A stretch of 13,393 bases of DNA from CAWVWF01 sp963933885 (GTDB lineage: Bacteria; Bacteroidota; Bacteroidia; Flavobacteriales_C; GCA-002722245): contig CAWVWF010000097.1 in assembly GCA_963933885.1 (NCBI GenBank), positions 1-13,393 of the forward strand, given 5' to 3'. This document shows, piece after piece, positions 1 to 6,779 of the stretch. The notes beneath the pieces are model-generated. The model saw nothing but the letters and a program-made list of their open reading frames with translations, had not been told where the DNA came from and did not search any database. The first letter of the stretch is position 1; each line of letters opens with the position of its first letter. The position numbers and the translations under genes are program-made.

Positions 1-18
1 ATTAATATATTTTTCAAA

Positions 19-1023
19 TTATTTTTCTGTACTGAAGCTACCAATACTAACCTCTCTAGCTTTACCTAATAACTGAACATCTTCTCCAATCATTGAGTTA
101 GCAATAACTTCGTTTTCTATAATTGTGTTTTCGTAAACAATAGAGTTCTTCAAAATAGAATTACTCACTTTACAACCTGCACTTAAAGTAACGTGTGGAC
201 CAACAACAGAGTTCTCGATAACAACACCTTCACCTATCATACAAGGTTCGATAATTACAGAATTGTTTGATACTAATGAGCTGTCAACAATTCCTTCATC
301 CTTAACGAACTCTAAAACTCTTTGGTTGGTATATACTGTCGCTTTATAATTACCACAGTCTAACCATTCTTTAACTTGTCCTGGAACAAATTTAACTCCT
401 TTTTGTTTTAAAGCTTCTAATGCATCAGTAAGTTGATATTCTCCACGATCCATTATTTTATTGTCAATTAAATGCTTTAATTCAGCTTTTAATTGCTTTC
501 CATCTTTTACATAGTAAATTCCAATAATAGCTAAGTCACTAACAAAGTCAGTTGGCTTTTCTACAAAATCAGTGATAACATTGTTCTCATCTAATTTGAT
601 AACTCCGAAAGCACTTGGATCTTCAATTTGTTGAACCCAAATAATTCCATCTGCTTCACCATCTAATTTGAAATCTGCTCTAAACAATGTATCTGCGAAT
701 GCAATAATGGTTTTACCATCTAATGCTTCTTCAGCACACATAATTGCGTGAGCAGTTCCTAAAGCTTCATGCTGGTAACATATAGTTCCTTTAGCACCAA
801 GAGATTCAGCAACACTAACTAACATTTTTTCAACTTCTTCACCGAAAGTTGGTCCTATAATGAATGCAATCTCTTCGATTTTGTCTTCACAAACTGCAGC
901 AATATCTTCAACCAATCTTCTTACTATTGGTTTCCCAGCTACGGGAATCAATGGTTTTGGAACTTTTAAAGTATGAGGTCTCATCCTTTTTCCCATTCCT
1001 GCCATTGGTACAATAATCTTCAT
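19..1023 (-). CDS. RmlA-like sugar-phosphate nucleotidyltransferase with LbH tail
   Basis: This 334-residue protein should transfer a nucleotide to a sugar 1-phosphate to make an activated sugar for surface polysaccharide. The N-terminal signature GMGKRMRPHT (residues 9-18), followed by KVPKPL (20-25), is the nucleotide-binding loop and catalytic lysine region of the family. FADT with Asp111 is the probable metal site. VEKP (154-157), EYQLTDAL (195-202) and WLDCGN (220-225) are further family motifs. From about residue 245 to 330, hexapeptide-like I/V-G-x-x-V repeats indicate a left-handed beta-helix, as in long RmlA/GlmU/GCD1-type enzymes. It is the last gene of the cluster, 18 nt after dut, with no promoter in that gap, so it is probably cotranscribed. 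The nucleotide (dTTP, UTP or GTP) and sugar cannot be read from the sequence. The family call is firm; the substrate is open. Confidence 0.9.
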   Translation of the reverse strand: MKIIVPMAGMGKRMRPHTLKVPKPLIPVAGKPIVRRLVEDIAAVCEDKIEEIAFIIGPTFGEEVEKMLVSVAESLGAKGTICYQHEALGTAHAIMCAEEALDGKTIIAFADTLFRADFKLDGEADGIIWVQQIEDPSAFGVIKLDENNVITDFVEKPTDFVSDLAIIGIYYVKDGKQLKAELKHLIDNKIMDRGEYQLTDALEALKQKGVKFVPGQVKEWLDCGNYKATVYTNQRVLEFVKDEGIVDSSLVSNNSVIIEPCMIGEGVVIENSVVGPHVTLSAGCKVSNSILKNSIVYENTIIENEVIANSMIGEDVQLLGKAREVSIGSFSTEK

Positions 1024-1041
1024 CTTGTAGTCTTTTTATTT

Positions 1042-1479
1042 TTATTTAACACCTGTACTTCCAAAACCTCCAGCTCCTCTTTCGGTATCATCAAGCACGT
1101 TAACTTCGTCCCATTTTCCTTGTTCATGTCTCGCAATTACAAGTTGGGCAACTCTTTCACCATCTTCAACGACGAAATCATCGTTTGACAAATTTACCAA
1201 TATTACTCCAATTTCCCCTCTATAATCAGCATCAATTGTTCCTGGACTGTTTAAAACAGTGATTCCTTTTTTATATGCGAGTCCACTTCGAGGACGAACT
1301 TGAGCTTCAACTCCTTTCTTTAAAGCGATAAATAAACCTGTTTTTATTAATGCTCTTTCGAGAGGTTTAAGGGTGATTGGCTCGTTGATATTTGCTCTAA
1401 TGTCCATTCCTGCAGATTGTTCCGTTTCGTATTGAGGAAGATCATGCTTGGACTTATTGATTACTTTTATTTGAGTCAT
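1042..1479 (-). CDS. dut: dUTP diphosphatase (dUTPase)
   Basis: It hydrolyses dUTP to dUMP and pyrophosphate, keeping uracil out of DNA and supplying dUMP for thymidylate synthesis. It is a cytosolic homotrimer in this family. All five trimeric-dUTPase motifs are present in order: AGMDIRA (23-29), RPRSGLA (62-68), GTIDADYRG (80-88, with catalytic Asp83 and uracil-stacking Tyr86), RVAQLVI (109-115) and the glycine-rich RGAGGFGSTG (134-143) near the C-terminus. The length of 145 residues is typical. I chose the ATG at 1479 because the protein then begins MTQIKVIN; the frame is open 17 codons further up, but that extension runs into the flippase gene and is not family-like. The start lies 1 nt after the flippase stop codon, so translational coupling is likely. 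Confidence 0.96.
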   Translation of the reverse strand: MTQIKVINKSKHDLPQYETEQSAGMDIRANINEPITLKPLERALIKTGLFIALKKGVEAQVRPRSGLAYKKGITVLNSPGTIDADYRGEIGVILVNLSNDDFVVEDGERVAQLVIARHEQGKWDEVNVLDDTERGAGGFGSTGVK

Positions 1480-1480
1480 A

Positions 1481-2974
1481 CTATTTAGCAATTTGTTTAC
1501 TTGGTCGCTCAAAATAGTAAGCAACACCAAGATACATAGCTAAAATTAAAGTATTAAAAGTATATTTTTCGAAGTCAGGTAATGGACTTATTAAGAATTT
1601 AGATGTTAAAAAGAGTAGTATTGCAAATATCATATATCCCAAGATGCGTTTTAAATCATAAGGAATTGGGTAGTGTCTTTGACCTAAGGCATACGATGTA
1701 ATTACCATTATGAAGTAGCAGGATAAAGTTGCCCATGCTGCACCTTCGTATCCCATTTCAGGAATTAATATTAAGTTCAATACTATTGTGATAATTGCTC
1801 CACCTATAGAAATTAATGCACCATAGCTGGTTTTGTGCGAAAGTTTATACCAAATCGATAAGTTGTAATATATACCTAGAAATACATTTGCAGCGAGTAG
1901 AATTGGAACTATCACTAAACCTTCCCACAATACTTCATTATAAATGAAGTATTTAAAGATGTCTAAATAAGCAACTACAAACAAGAATATAGAACAAACA
2001 ACGATAACGAAATACGTCATTATATTAGCATACAGTTGTTTAGAATCTTTGTCTTTTTCTTTGGAAAAAAAGAAAGGTTCAGCAGCATATCTATATGCTT
2101 GAATAAAAAGGGTAATAAGAATTGATAATTTGTAATTTGCACCATAAATACCAATCTGTTTCATAGTTTCTTCATATCCTAAACCTTCTATTAGTAATCG
2201 CTTTAATAATATTCTATCCAAGGTTTCATTTATGATACCTGCCATTCCGACGAATAGTAGAGGGATGGAATACTTTAGAATTGGCTTCAGGTAAGTTTTC
2301 TCAAACTTACCTTTTCGAATAAGTAATATTTCGGGAGTAAGTAGTGCTAATTTAAAAATGCTTGCAACTAAATTTGCTATAAAAACATAACCGACACCAA
2401 TTTCGGGATTGTAAAAAATATCTATGATATAGTTTGTATTTCCACTATCATAATTTTGTTTGCAATACAAAATAAAAAACAGGTTTAAAAAGATATTAAT
2501 ACCTACGTTTCCGAGGTTTACAATGGCGAATTTTAAAGCTTTATTCTCCTTTCTTAAATATGCTTGAGGTATTGAAGTTAAAGCATCAAAACCTACTATG
2601 ATTGCAAACCAGGCAACATATTCACTGTGATCTGGATACATTAGCCACTCAGCAACTTCTTGAGAAAAAAAGAAGGATAAGCCTATAAATATAGTACTTG
2701 TGACAATTAATGAAGAAATTATTGTTGTATAAACATTCTTTGAATCGAATTCATTTTTAGTTGTAAATCTGAAATAGGAAGTTTCTAAACCGTAAGTTAA
2801 TAATATTACCAAAAACGCAACATATGCGTACATTTCAGTAATGACACCAAATTGAGATGCTATAAATACTCCAGTCCATAATGGAGTAAGGAGGTAGTTT
2901 AAAAAACGCCCAACAATACTACTCAATCCATAGATTGCAGTTTGACTAACTAGTTTTTTGATTGGGTTACCCAC
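1481..2974 (-). CDS. Wzx-like oligosaccharide flippase (MOP superfamily)
   Basis: This 497-residue, very hydrophobic protein fits the polysaccharide-biosynthesis flippases that move lipid-linked oligosaccharides across the inner membrane. Roughly 12-14 membrane segments can be picked out, for example around residues 12-37, 48-64, 84-104, 120-138, 147-171, 194-214, 230-249, 316-338, 351-371, 385-405, 411-430 and 443-462. Family-like features are the N-terminal amphipathic start with Y-G-L-S-S-I, IQAYRYAAEPFFF (291-303) and IPEMGYEGAAWATL (404-417). The start is GTG at 2974: upstream in frame a TAA follows within seven codons with no ATG, and the next internal ATG (residue 48) would remove the first membrane segment. 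It lies 18 nt after the crotonase stop and 1 nt before dut. Pairing with a nucleotidyltransferase supports a surface-glycan role; the exact substrate is unknown. Confidence 0.88.
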   Translation of the reverse strand: MGNPIKKLVSQTAIYGLSSIVGRFLNYLLTPLWTGVFIASQFGVITEMYAYVAFLVILLTYGLETSYFRFTTKNEFDSKNVYTTIISSLIVTSTIFIGLSFFFSQEVAEWLMYPDHSEYVAWFAIIVGFDALTSIPQAYLRKENKALKFAIVNLGNVGINIFLNLFFILYCKQNYDSGNTNYIIDIFYNPEIGVGYVFIANLVASIFKLALLTPEILLIRKGKFEKTYLKPILKYSIPLLFVGMAGIINETLDRILLKRLLIEGLGYEETMKQIGIYGANYKLSILITLFIQAYRYAAEPFFFSKEKDKDSKQLYANIMTYFVIVVCSIFLFVVAYLDIFKYFIYNEVLWEGLVIVPILLAANVFLGIYYNLSIWYKLSHKTSYGALISIGGAIITIVLNLILIPEMGYEGAAWATLSCYFIMVITSYALGQRHYPIPYDLKRILGYMIFAILLFLTSKFLISPLPDFEKYTFNTLILAMYLGVAYYFERPSKQIAK

Positions 2975-2992
2975 TCGTTTATTTTGTTGGTA

Positions 2993-3760
2993 TTAAAAGT
3001 TTGGTTTTCTTTTTTCTAGAAATGCAGTAGTACCTTCTTTGAAATCTGGAGTACCGAATAATTTCCCGAATTCTTCAATTTCAGTAGCATATCCTTCCTT
3101 GTTAATTCCAGCATTAACGGATTTTATAGCTGAAGAAATTGCTGTACTTGAATTCCCTATAACTCTCAAAGCGAGTGTAAGTGCATTTTTTAATAATTCT
3201 CCAGCAGGAACAACATAGTTAGCAAGACCTAAACCATTAGCTTCTTGTGCTGTTATCATTTGTGCTGTAGTAATTAGTTCAATAGCTTTACCTTTTCCAA
3301 TTAGTTGTGTTAGTCTTTGAGTTCCTCCGTATCCTGGTATTAAACCTAATGACACTTCGGGTAAACTTAGTTTTGCAGTATCTGCTATAACTCTCATATG
3401 ACATGCAAGTGCGAGTTCTAACCCTCCACCTAAGGCAAATCCATTAACCGCTGCGATTACTGGTTTACTCATGTTTTCGATATAATTGAAAAGCTTTTCT
3501 TGACCTAATCTTGCTAGTTCAGCACCTTCTGAATTAGAAAATTCTGCAAATTCCTTAATGTCGGCTCCGGCAACGAAAGATTTATCACCTGCTCCTGTAA
3601 TTACAACAACTCTTGTTTCTACTTCATCATTTAATTCAATTAACGCAGTATTCAATTCATGAATAGTCAGTTTATTTAATGCGTTTAATTGAGATGGACG
3701 ATTGATAGTGATAACAGCAATTTTATTTTGCTTGTTGATAATAATGTTTTCGAAGCTCAT
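2993..3760 (-). CDS. Enoyl-CoA hydratase/isomerase family protein (crotonase)
   Basis: This is a 255-residue crotonase-fold enzyme, most likely hydrating trans-2-enoyl-CoA to 3-hydroxyacyl-CoA in fatty-acid or amino-acid degradation. The oxyanion-hole segment VAGADIKE (63-70) and GFALGGGLEL (107-116) are present. Both glutamates needed for hydratase activity are in place: Glu115 in GGGLEL and Glu135 in LSLPEVSLG, followed by IPGYGGTQRL (141-150). Having both glutamates favours a true hydratase over an isomerase or decarboxylase. The C-terminus FLEKRKPNF is typical of short-chain family members. It is the first gene of the probable four-gene minus-strand unit, but its function is unrelated to the glycan genes downstream. 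The pfkB terminator lies just upstream, so it needs its own promoter; I found only a poor TATTTTCA match at 3778-3785. Confidence 0.9.
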   Translation of the reverse strand: MSFENIIINKQNKIAVITINRPSQLNALNKLTIHELNTALIELNDEVETRVVVITGAGDKSFVAGADIKEFAEFSNSEGAELARLGQEKLFNYIENMSKPVIAAVNGFALGGGLELALACHMRVIADTAKLSLPEVSLGLIPGYGGTQRLTQLIGKGKAIELITTAQMITAQEANGLGLANYVVPAGELLKNALTLALRVIGNSSTAISSAIKSVNAGINKEGYATEIEEFGKLFGTPDFKEGTTAFLEKRKPNF

Positions 3761-3787
3761 ATAGCAATAGGTTTGAGTGAAAATAAA

Positions 3788-3815
3788 AAAAAAGTCCCGT
3801 AATCGGGACTTTTTT
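3788..3815 (-). terminator. Rho-independent terminator of the pfkB-family gene
   Basis: Read on the minus strand, this is AAAAAAGTCCCG, loop ATTA, then CGGGACTTTTTT, continuing to a run of nine T. The 6-bp GC-rich core is perfect and is extended by six A-T pairs. It begins 19 nt after the kinase stop codon and ends 28 nt before the crotonase start, so it should separate the two transcripts. The A tract on the other side makes it structurally symmetric, but no plus-strand gene ends here. Confidence 0.88.
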
Positions 3816-3833
3816 CAATTATTTAATATGTTC

Positions 3834-4742
3834 TTAAAACGACATTAAAGCTTTAAATTCAGCCATTCTTCCATCTAAATCAGATTGAGTAACAGCTTCA
3901 ATTTTATCAGTTCCAAATTCTTGAACAGTAAATGATGCTAGTGCAGAACCATATACAACTGCTTTTTTCATGTTAGCAAAAGAGATGTCATCCGTTTTAG
4001 TAATATACCCCATGAATCCTCCAGCAAATGTATCACCTGCTCCAGTTGGATCCTTTACACTTGATAACGGCATTGCTGGTGCATAAAACATTTCTTTACC
4101 ATGAAATAATAATGCTCCATGTTCTCCTTTTTTAATGATAAGGAATTTAGGACCCATTTCTTGGATTTTTTCCGCTGCAGTCAATAAAGAATATTCACCT
4201 GATAACTGACGAGCTTCTTCGTCATTGATCATTAGTAAATCTACCATACCAACAGTTTTCTTTAAATCATCCATCGCGATGTCCATCCAGAAATTCATTG
4301 TATCCATAGCGATTAACTTTGGACGCTTATCTAAACTAGTAATTACCTTTTGTTGTAATACTGGTGCTAAGTTTCCTAACATTAAGTAAGAACAATCTTG
4401 GTAAGAAGAAGGAACGATTGGATCAAAGTTTTCCAATACGTTTAATTCTGTTACTAAAGTATCTCTACTGTTCATGTCATTGTGATATTTCCCGCTCCAA
4501 AAGAACGTTTTTTCACCTTTTTTCACCTGTAAACCTTCTAAATCGAATCCATTTGACTTTAATTTAGAAATATTTTCTTCTGGAAAATCATCACCAACTA
4601 CAGCAACTAATTTAGGATTTACCCCAAGTTTTGTAGCGGAATATCCAACGTAAGTCGCTGATCCTCCAACGATTTTATCTGTTTTCCCAAATGGAGTTTC
4701 TATTGCGTCAAAAGCAACTGTTCCTATGATAACTAAGCTCAT
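3834..4742 (-). CDS. PfkB-family carbohydrate/nucleoside kinase
   Basis: This 302-residue ribokinase-fold enzyme should phosphorylate a sugar, nucleoside or related small molecule with ATP. The substrate-side glycine signature IVGGSATYVGYSATKLG (24-40) and the C-terminal ATP/anion-hole signature DPTGAGDTFAGGFMGY (231-246) are intact. Asp237 is the expected catalytic base. MINDEEARQLSG (171-182) matches the N-x-x-E segment of the family. Length is normal. It has a -7 promoter element 25-32 nt upstream and its own strong terminator, so it appears monocistronic. It is divergent from tRNA-Asn. The lack of neighbouring pathway genes leaves the substrate undecided (ribose, fructose, adenosine/inosine or another); I give no specific gene symbol. 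Confidence 0.9.
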   Translation of the reverse strand: MSLVIIGTVAFDAIETPFGKTDKIVGGSATYVGYSATKLGVNPKLVAVVGDDFPEENISKLKSNGFDLEGLQVKKGEKTFFWSGKYHNDMNSRDTLVTELNVLENFDPIVPSSYQDCSYLMLGNLAPVLQQKVITSLDKRPKLIAMDTMNFWMDIAMDDLKKTVGMVDLLMINDEEARQLSGEYSLLTAAEKIQEMGPKFLIIKKGEHGALLFHGKEMFYAPAMPLSSVKDPTGAGDTFAGGFMGYITKTDDISFANMKKAVVYGSALASFTVQEFGTDKIEAVTQSDLDGRMAEFKALMSF

Positions 4743-4767
4743 TTATTTTTTTTTTAAAAATATTCAC

Positions 4768-4775
4768 CAAATATA
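4768..4775 (-). promoter_or_regulatory. Bacteroidota -7 element for the pfkB-family gene
   Basis: The minus strand reads TATATTTG, a full match to the TAnnTTTG element of the Bacteroidota primary sigma factor. Transcription would begin near 4761, giving a leader of about 18 nt before the ATG at 4742. No TTG sits at the expected -33 distance; a TTTG on this strand (4790-4787) is only 11 nt away. The site abuts the -33 TTG of the divergent tRNA promoter. Confidence 0.5.
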
Positions 4776-4806
4776 TTGTTTAATTTCAAACTTCTTGTTA
4801 GATTTG
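4776..4806 (+). promoter_or_regulatory. Promoter of tRNA-Asn (TTG-N20-TAGATTTG)
   Basis: A TTG at 4776-4778 lies 20 nt before TAGATTTG at 4799-4806. Both elements and the spacing fit the known -33/-7 promoter of Bacteroidota. Transcription would start near 4813, about 24 nt before the mature tRNA 5' end. This is one of the two best promoters in the window, as expected for a stable-RNA gene. Confidence 0.75.
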
Positions 4807-4836
4807 CACTCCCAATTTTGGGGAACGGAATTAAAT

Positions 4837-4910
4837 TCCTCCTTAGCTCAGTTGGTTAGAGCATCTGACTGTTAATCAGAGGGTCCCTGGTTCGAGTCCA
4901 GGAGGGGGAG
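4837..4910 (+). tRNA. tRNA-Asn (anticodon GTT)
   Basis: The 74-nt sequence folds into a complete cloverleaf. The acceptor stem TCCTCCT pairs with AGGGGGA, including one T-G pair. The D arm is GCTCAGTTGGTTAGAGC. The anticodon stem TCTGA/TCAGA holds the loop CTGTTAA, with anticodon GTT at 4871-4873, and the T arm is CCTGG-TTCGAGT-CCAGG. The discriminator base is G73, the usual base for tRNA-Asn. The CCA end is not encoded and must be added after transcription. A good promoter precedes it and a strong terminator follows within 13 nt, so it is a single-tRNA unit. Confidence 0.97.
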
Positions 4911-4922
4911 CTTAACAACCCT

Positions 4923-4954
4923 AAAGCCTTTCAGGAAACTGAAAGGCTTTTTTT
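4923..4954 (+). terminator. Rho-independent terminator after tRNA-Asn
   Basis: A perfect 12-bp stem, AAAGCCTTTCAG against CTGAAAGGCTTT, is closed by a GAAA tetraloop and runs into a T tract (4948-4954). It begins 13 nt after the tRNA 3' end. It should stop most transcription before the MORN-repeat lipoprotein gene at 5008, for which I found no convincing promoter. That gene may rely on read-through or on a promoter I cannot recognise. Confidence 0.92.
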
Positions 4955-5007
4955 GTGCCCAATTGTTAGATTATGTTAATGGGACAGAATCCACAAAAGT
5001 AGTAAAG

Positions 5008-6477
5008 ATGATGAACAAAAAAATAATTACAGTAATAATATCTTCAGTAGTAATTTTAGTGACATCTTGTAGTCCTCCAGCTGAGTTTCGTAACACCGAT
5101 TTTGGTTTCTCCACAAAAGATGTTGATGGTAAATATGTAGTAGAATATAGAGGAGATTTGTATTCCGGAAAGGTGATAGAGGAGTCCCTAGACGGAGCCA
5201 TGAATATGGGGTCTTACTCAGAAGGAATTTACCTTAATGGTTTTCGTAATGGTGGATTTATTGGAGGTAGATATGACTATTCTGGTAAAAAATGTAAAAC
5301 TGAGGAAGTAAATTATTTAAACGGAGTAAAACATGGAGTTCAAATCAAATATGATCTTTCAGGAAACATCCTAAGTAAGGGAGAGCTCAGGAATGGGATA
5401 AAAGAGGGGCTTTGGTTTAGTGAATTTAGAAAAGATGATAAAGGAATAGTAAGTAAGGGAGAATATAAGAATGGAATACAGGAAGGACTTTGGTTTAGTG
5501 AAGATGATAATAAAGTAATACTTAGTAAGGGAGAGTATAAGAATGGAATAAAAGAGGGCTTTTGGTTTGAGAAAGGCAAAAGAGGAGAATATAAGAACGG
5601 GCAAAGAGAAGGGGTTTGGTTTCAATTAAAGGAGGATGGAGAAGTACTCTGTAAGTATGGTTCTTATAACAATGGAATAAAAAATGGTGTGTTTAGAGCG
5701 TATAAATTTCAAAATAATCAATATGTATTTAGTTCTTATGAAGAGTACAAACAGGGCAAGATACATGGGTTGAATTTATTACTAAACTGGGGTTCTAACC
5801 GTAATGAGCAAGAACTGTTTGTGTATTCTTTGAAATATAGTTATGAATATAATGATATTGTAGAATCTAACGCGTACGTAAAGGATAAATGGAGTATTTG
5901 GGTTGATTTTGTTGCGGAAGAAGGATTCAATATCACACATAAAGTAATGCGTGATAATAAACTTTATCTAGTCACATATACGACTAAAGACTTTGAAGAT
6001 AGTGATAGAGCATACTCTCGTGTTTTAGGGGAGAAAATAGAGAAGAGACTTTGTCGAAAGTGTACAAACCTAAAAGTTCAGGTGATTGACTATTTTAGTG
6101 ATTGGGTGAACGAGCGTCTTGATAAACGTTTACGTATTTTACATAGTGATATTGAGAGTACTTTAAAATCTATAGGAATGACTACTGCTGGTCAAAAAAT
6201 TACAACAAGCTGTAGTAATAATTCTACAATTACTATGGATACTTCATTGGAGGAGGATGCAGAAGCTTATTTGGATTATTTGGGGAATCGTTCTGAACTT
6301 AACAATAGTGAATCTGTGTCAAATGAAGTTGATTTTAGAAAATGTGATAGCGAATTAACAGCAACATGGCAAGGATTGGATACAATGATAAAAATTAAAT
6401 ATCAAACTGATTTTGCGAGGCAGAAATTTGATTCGGTTGCACAGAAAATTCGTGAAGAGAGGAATTCTCAGGAATAG
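5008..6477 (+). CDS. Lipoprotein with MORN_2/YwqK-like repeats
   Basis: This 489-residue protein (from the ATG at 5008; a second ATG follows at 5011) starts with a lipoprotein signal: MMNKKIITV, a hydrophobic stretch and the lipobox VTSC with Cys21, so it should be anchored in the envelope. Residues about 90-240 hold degenerate repeats of the form KGEYKNGIxEGxWF, as in MORN_2/YwqK-type proteins; the clearest copies begin near residues 123, 149, 173, 191 and 216. The function of such repeats is not established. Residues about 270-489 match nothing I know. This part has a C-R-K-C motif (Cys349, Cys352) plus Cys402 and Cys446, which could form disulfides outside the cytoplasm, and ends in a charged helix. 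The frame is open upstream to a TTG at 4963, but the lipobox favours 5008. Expression and repeat type are clear; the role is unknown. Confidence 0.8.
   Translation: MMNKKIITVIISSVVILVTSCSPPAEFRNTDFGFSTKDVDGKYVVEYRGDLYSGKVIEESLDGAMNMGSYSEGIYLNGFRNGGFIGGRYDYSGKKCKTEEVNYLNGVKHGVQIKYDLSGNILSKGELRNGIKEGLWFSEFRKDDKGIVSKGEYKNGIQEGLWFSEDDNKVILSKGEYKNGIKEGFWFEKGKRGEYKNGQREGVWFQLKEDGEVLCKYGSYNNGIKNGVFRAYKFQNNQYVFSSYEEYKQGKIHGLNLLLNWGSNRNEQELFVYSLKYSYEYNDIVESNAYVKDKWSIWVDFVAEEGFNITHKVMRDNKLYLVTYTTKDFEDSDRAYSRVLGEKIEKRLCRKCTNLKVQVIDYFSDWVNERLDKRLRILHSDIESTLKSIGMTTAGQKITTSCSNNSTITMDTSLEEDAEAYLDYLGNRSELNNSESVSNEVDFRKCDSELTATWQGLDTMIKIKYQTDFARQKFDSVAQKIREERNSQE
5374..5625 (+). repeat. Tandem coding repeats in the MORN_2-like lipoprotein
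   Basis: Four similar copies begin near 5374, 5452, 5524 and 5578. Copies 1 to 3 start with AGTAAGGGAGA followed by a variant of RNG/KNG-coding sequence and a TTTGG(T)TT segment encoding the W-F pair. Copies 2 and 3 differ at only a handful of positions over about 45 nt. Spacing varies (78, 72 and about 54 nt) because the loops between the conserved parts differ in length. A weaker fifth copy starts near 5653. Nucleotide-level similarity suggests fairly recent duplication within the gene. Confidence 0.75.
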
Positions 6478-6779
6478 GCTTAAGTTTTATTATAGTACTT
6501 CAGATCTTGTAGAGATGTAATAATAAAGAGAAGCGATTTACGATTCCTACAACTAATATTTTTTTTAAACGCTTAATAGGTGGTTTCGGATTGGGGTGAA
6601 TGGGAGTATAGATGTCGGTTGTACCGTTGGACATCTTTTTACCTTTACTAGGGATTGGTAGTTTATAAATGTATTCTTCATCTTTTTAGGTAACGGTGTT
6701 GTAAGTTATTTTAAGGACTTAGGCTTCTATTTATACATTTGTTTTAGCATCCAGCCTTGCTTATTATTACCTTTCCAAT
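6478..6779. other. 302-base stretch with no convincing gene
   Basis: The plus strand is full of stops in all frames. On the minus strand one frame stays open from 6685 to a TGA at 6500; from an ATG at 6634 it would encode 44 residues (begins MSNGTTDIYT, contains PIHPNPKPPIKR, ends HLYKI). It has no recognisable family, ribosome site or promoter. A 7-bp hairpin AGATGTC/GACATCT (6610-6616 with 6630-6636, 13-nt loop) runs into five T and could be a weak terminator for the lipoprotein gene, about 130 nt downstream of its stop. Near the right end is a candidate promoter for selO. The stretch may be a decayed gene, or untranslated leader and trailer. Confidence 0.4.
6734..6741 (+). promoter_or_regulatory. 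Candidate -7 element for selO
   Basis: TACATTTG matches TAnnTTTG fully and would start transcription near 6748, about 32 nt before the selO ATG. No TTG lies 17-23 nt upstream; the nearest (6699-6701) is 32 nt away. An 8-nt motif with four to six fixed positions occurs by chance in AT-rich DNA, so the call rests mainly on its position. Confidence 0.42.

Noticed and set aside
4963..5007. TTG at 4963 as the start of the MORN_2-like lipoprotein.
   Set aside because: It would bury the signal sequence behind 15 extra residues; the ATG at 5008 gives a standard lipoprotein signal.
6610..6640. Hairpin AGATGTC/GACATCT followed by T5 as a definite terminator for the lipoprotein gene.
   Set aside because: Only 7 bp with a 13-nt loop, about 130 nt from the stop codon; kept only as a possibility within the intergenic entry.
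6666..6779. Minus-strand frame ending near 6728 with ...NNKQGWMLKQMYK as a gene end overlapping selO.
   Set aside because: It would run antisense through the well-supported start of selO with no recognisable upstream part; treated as chance.
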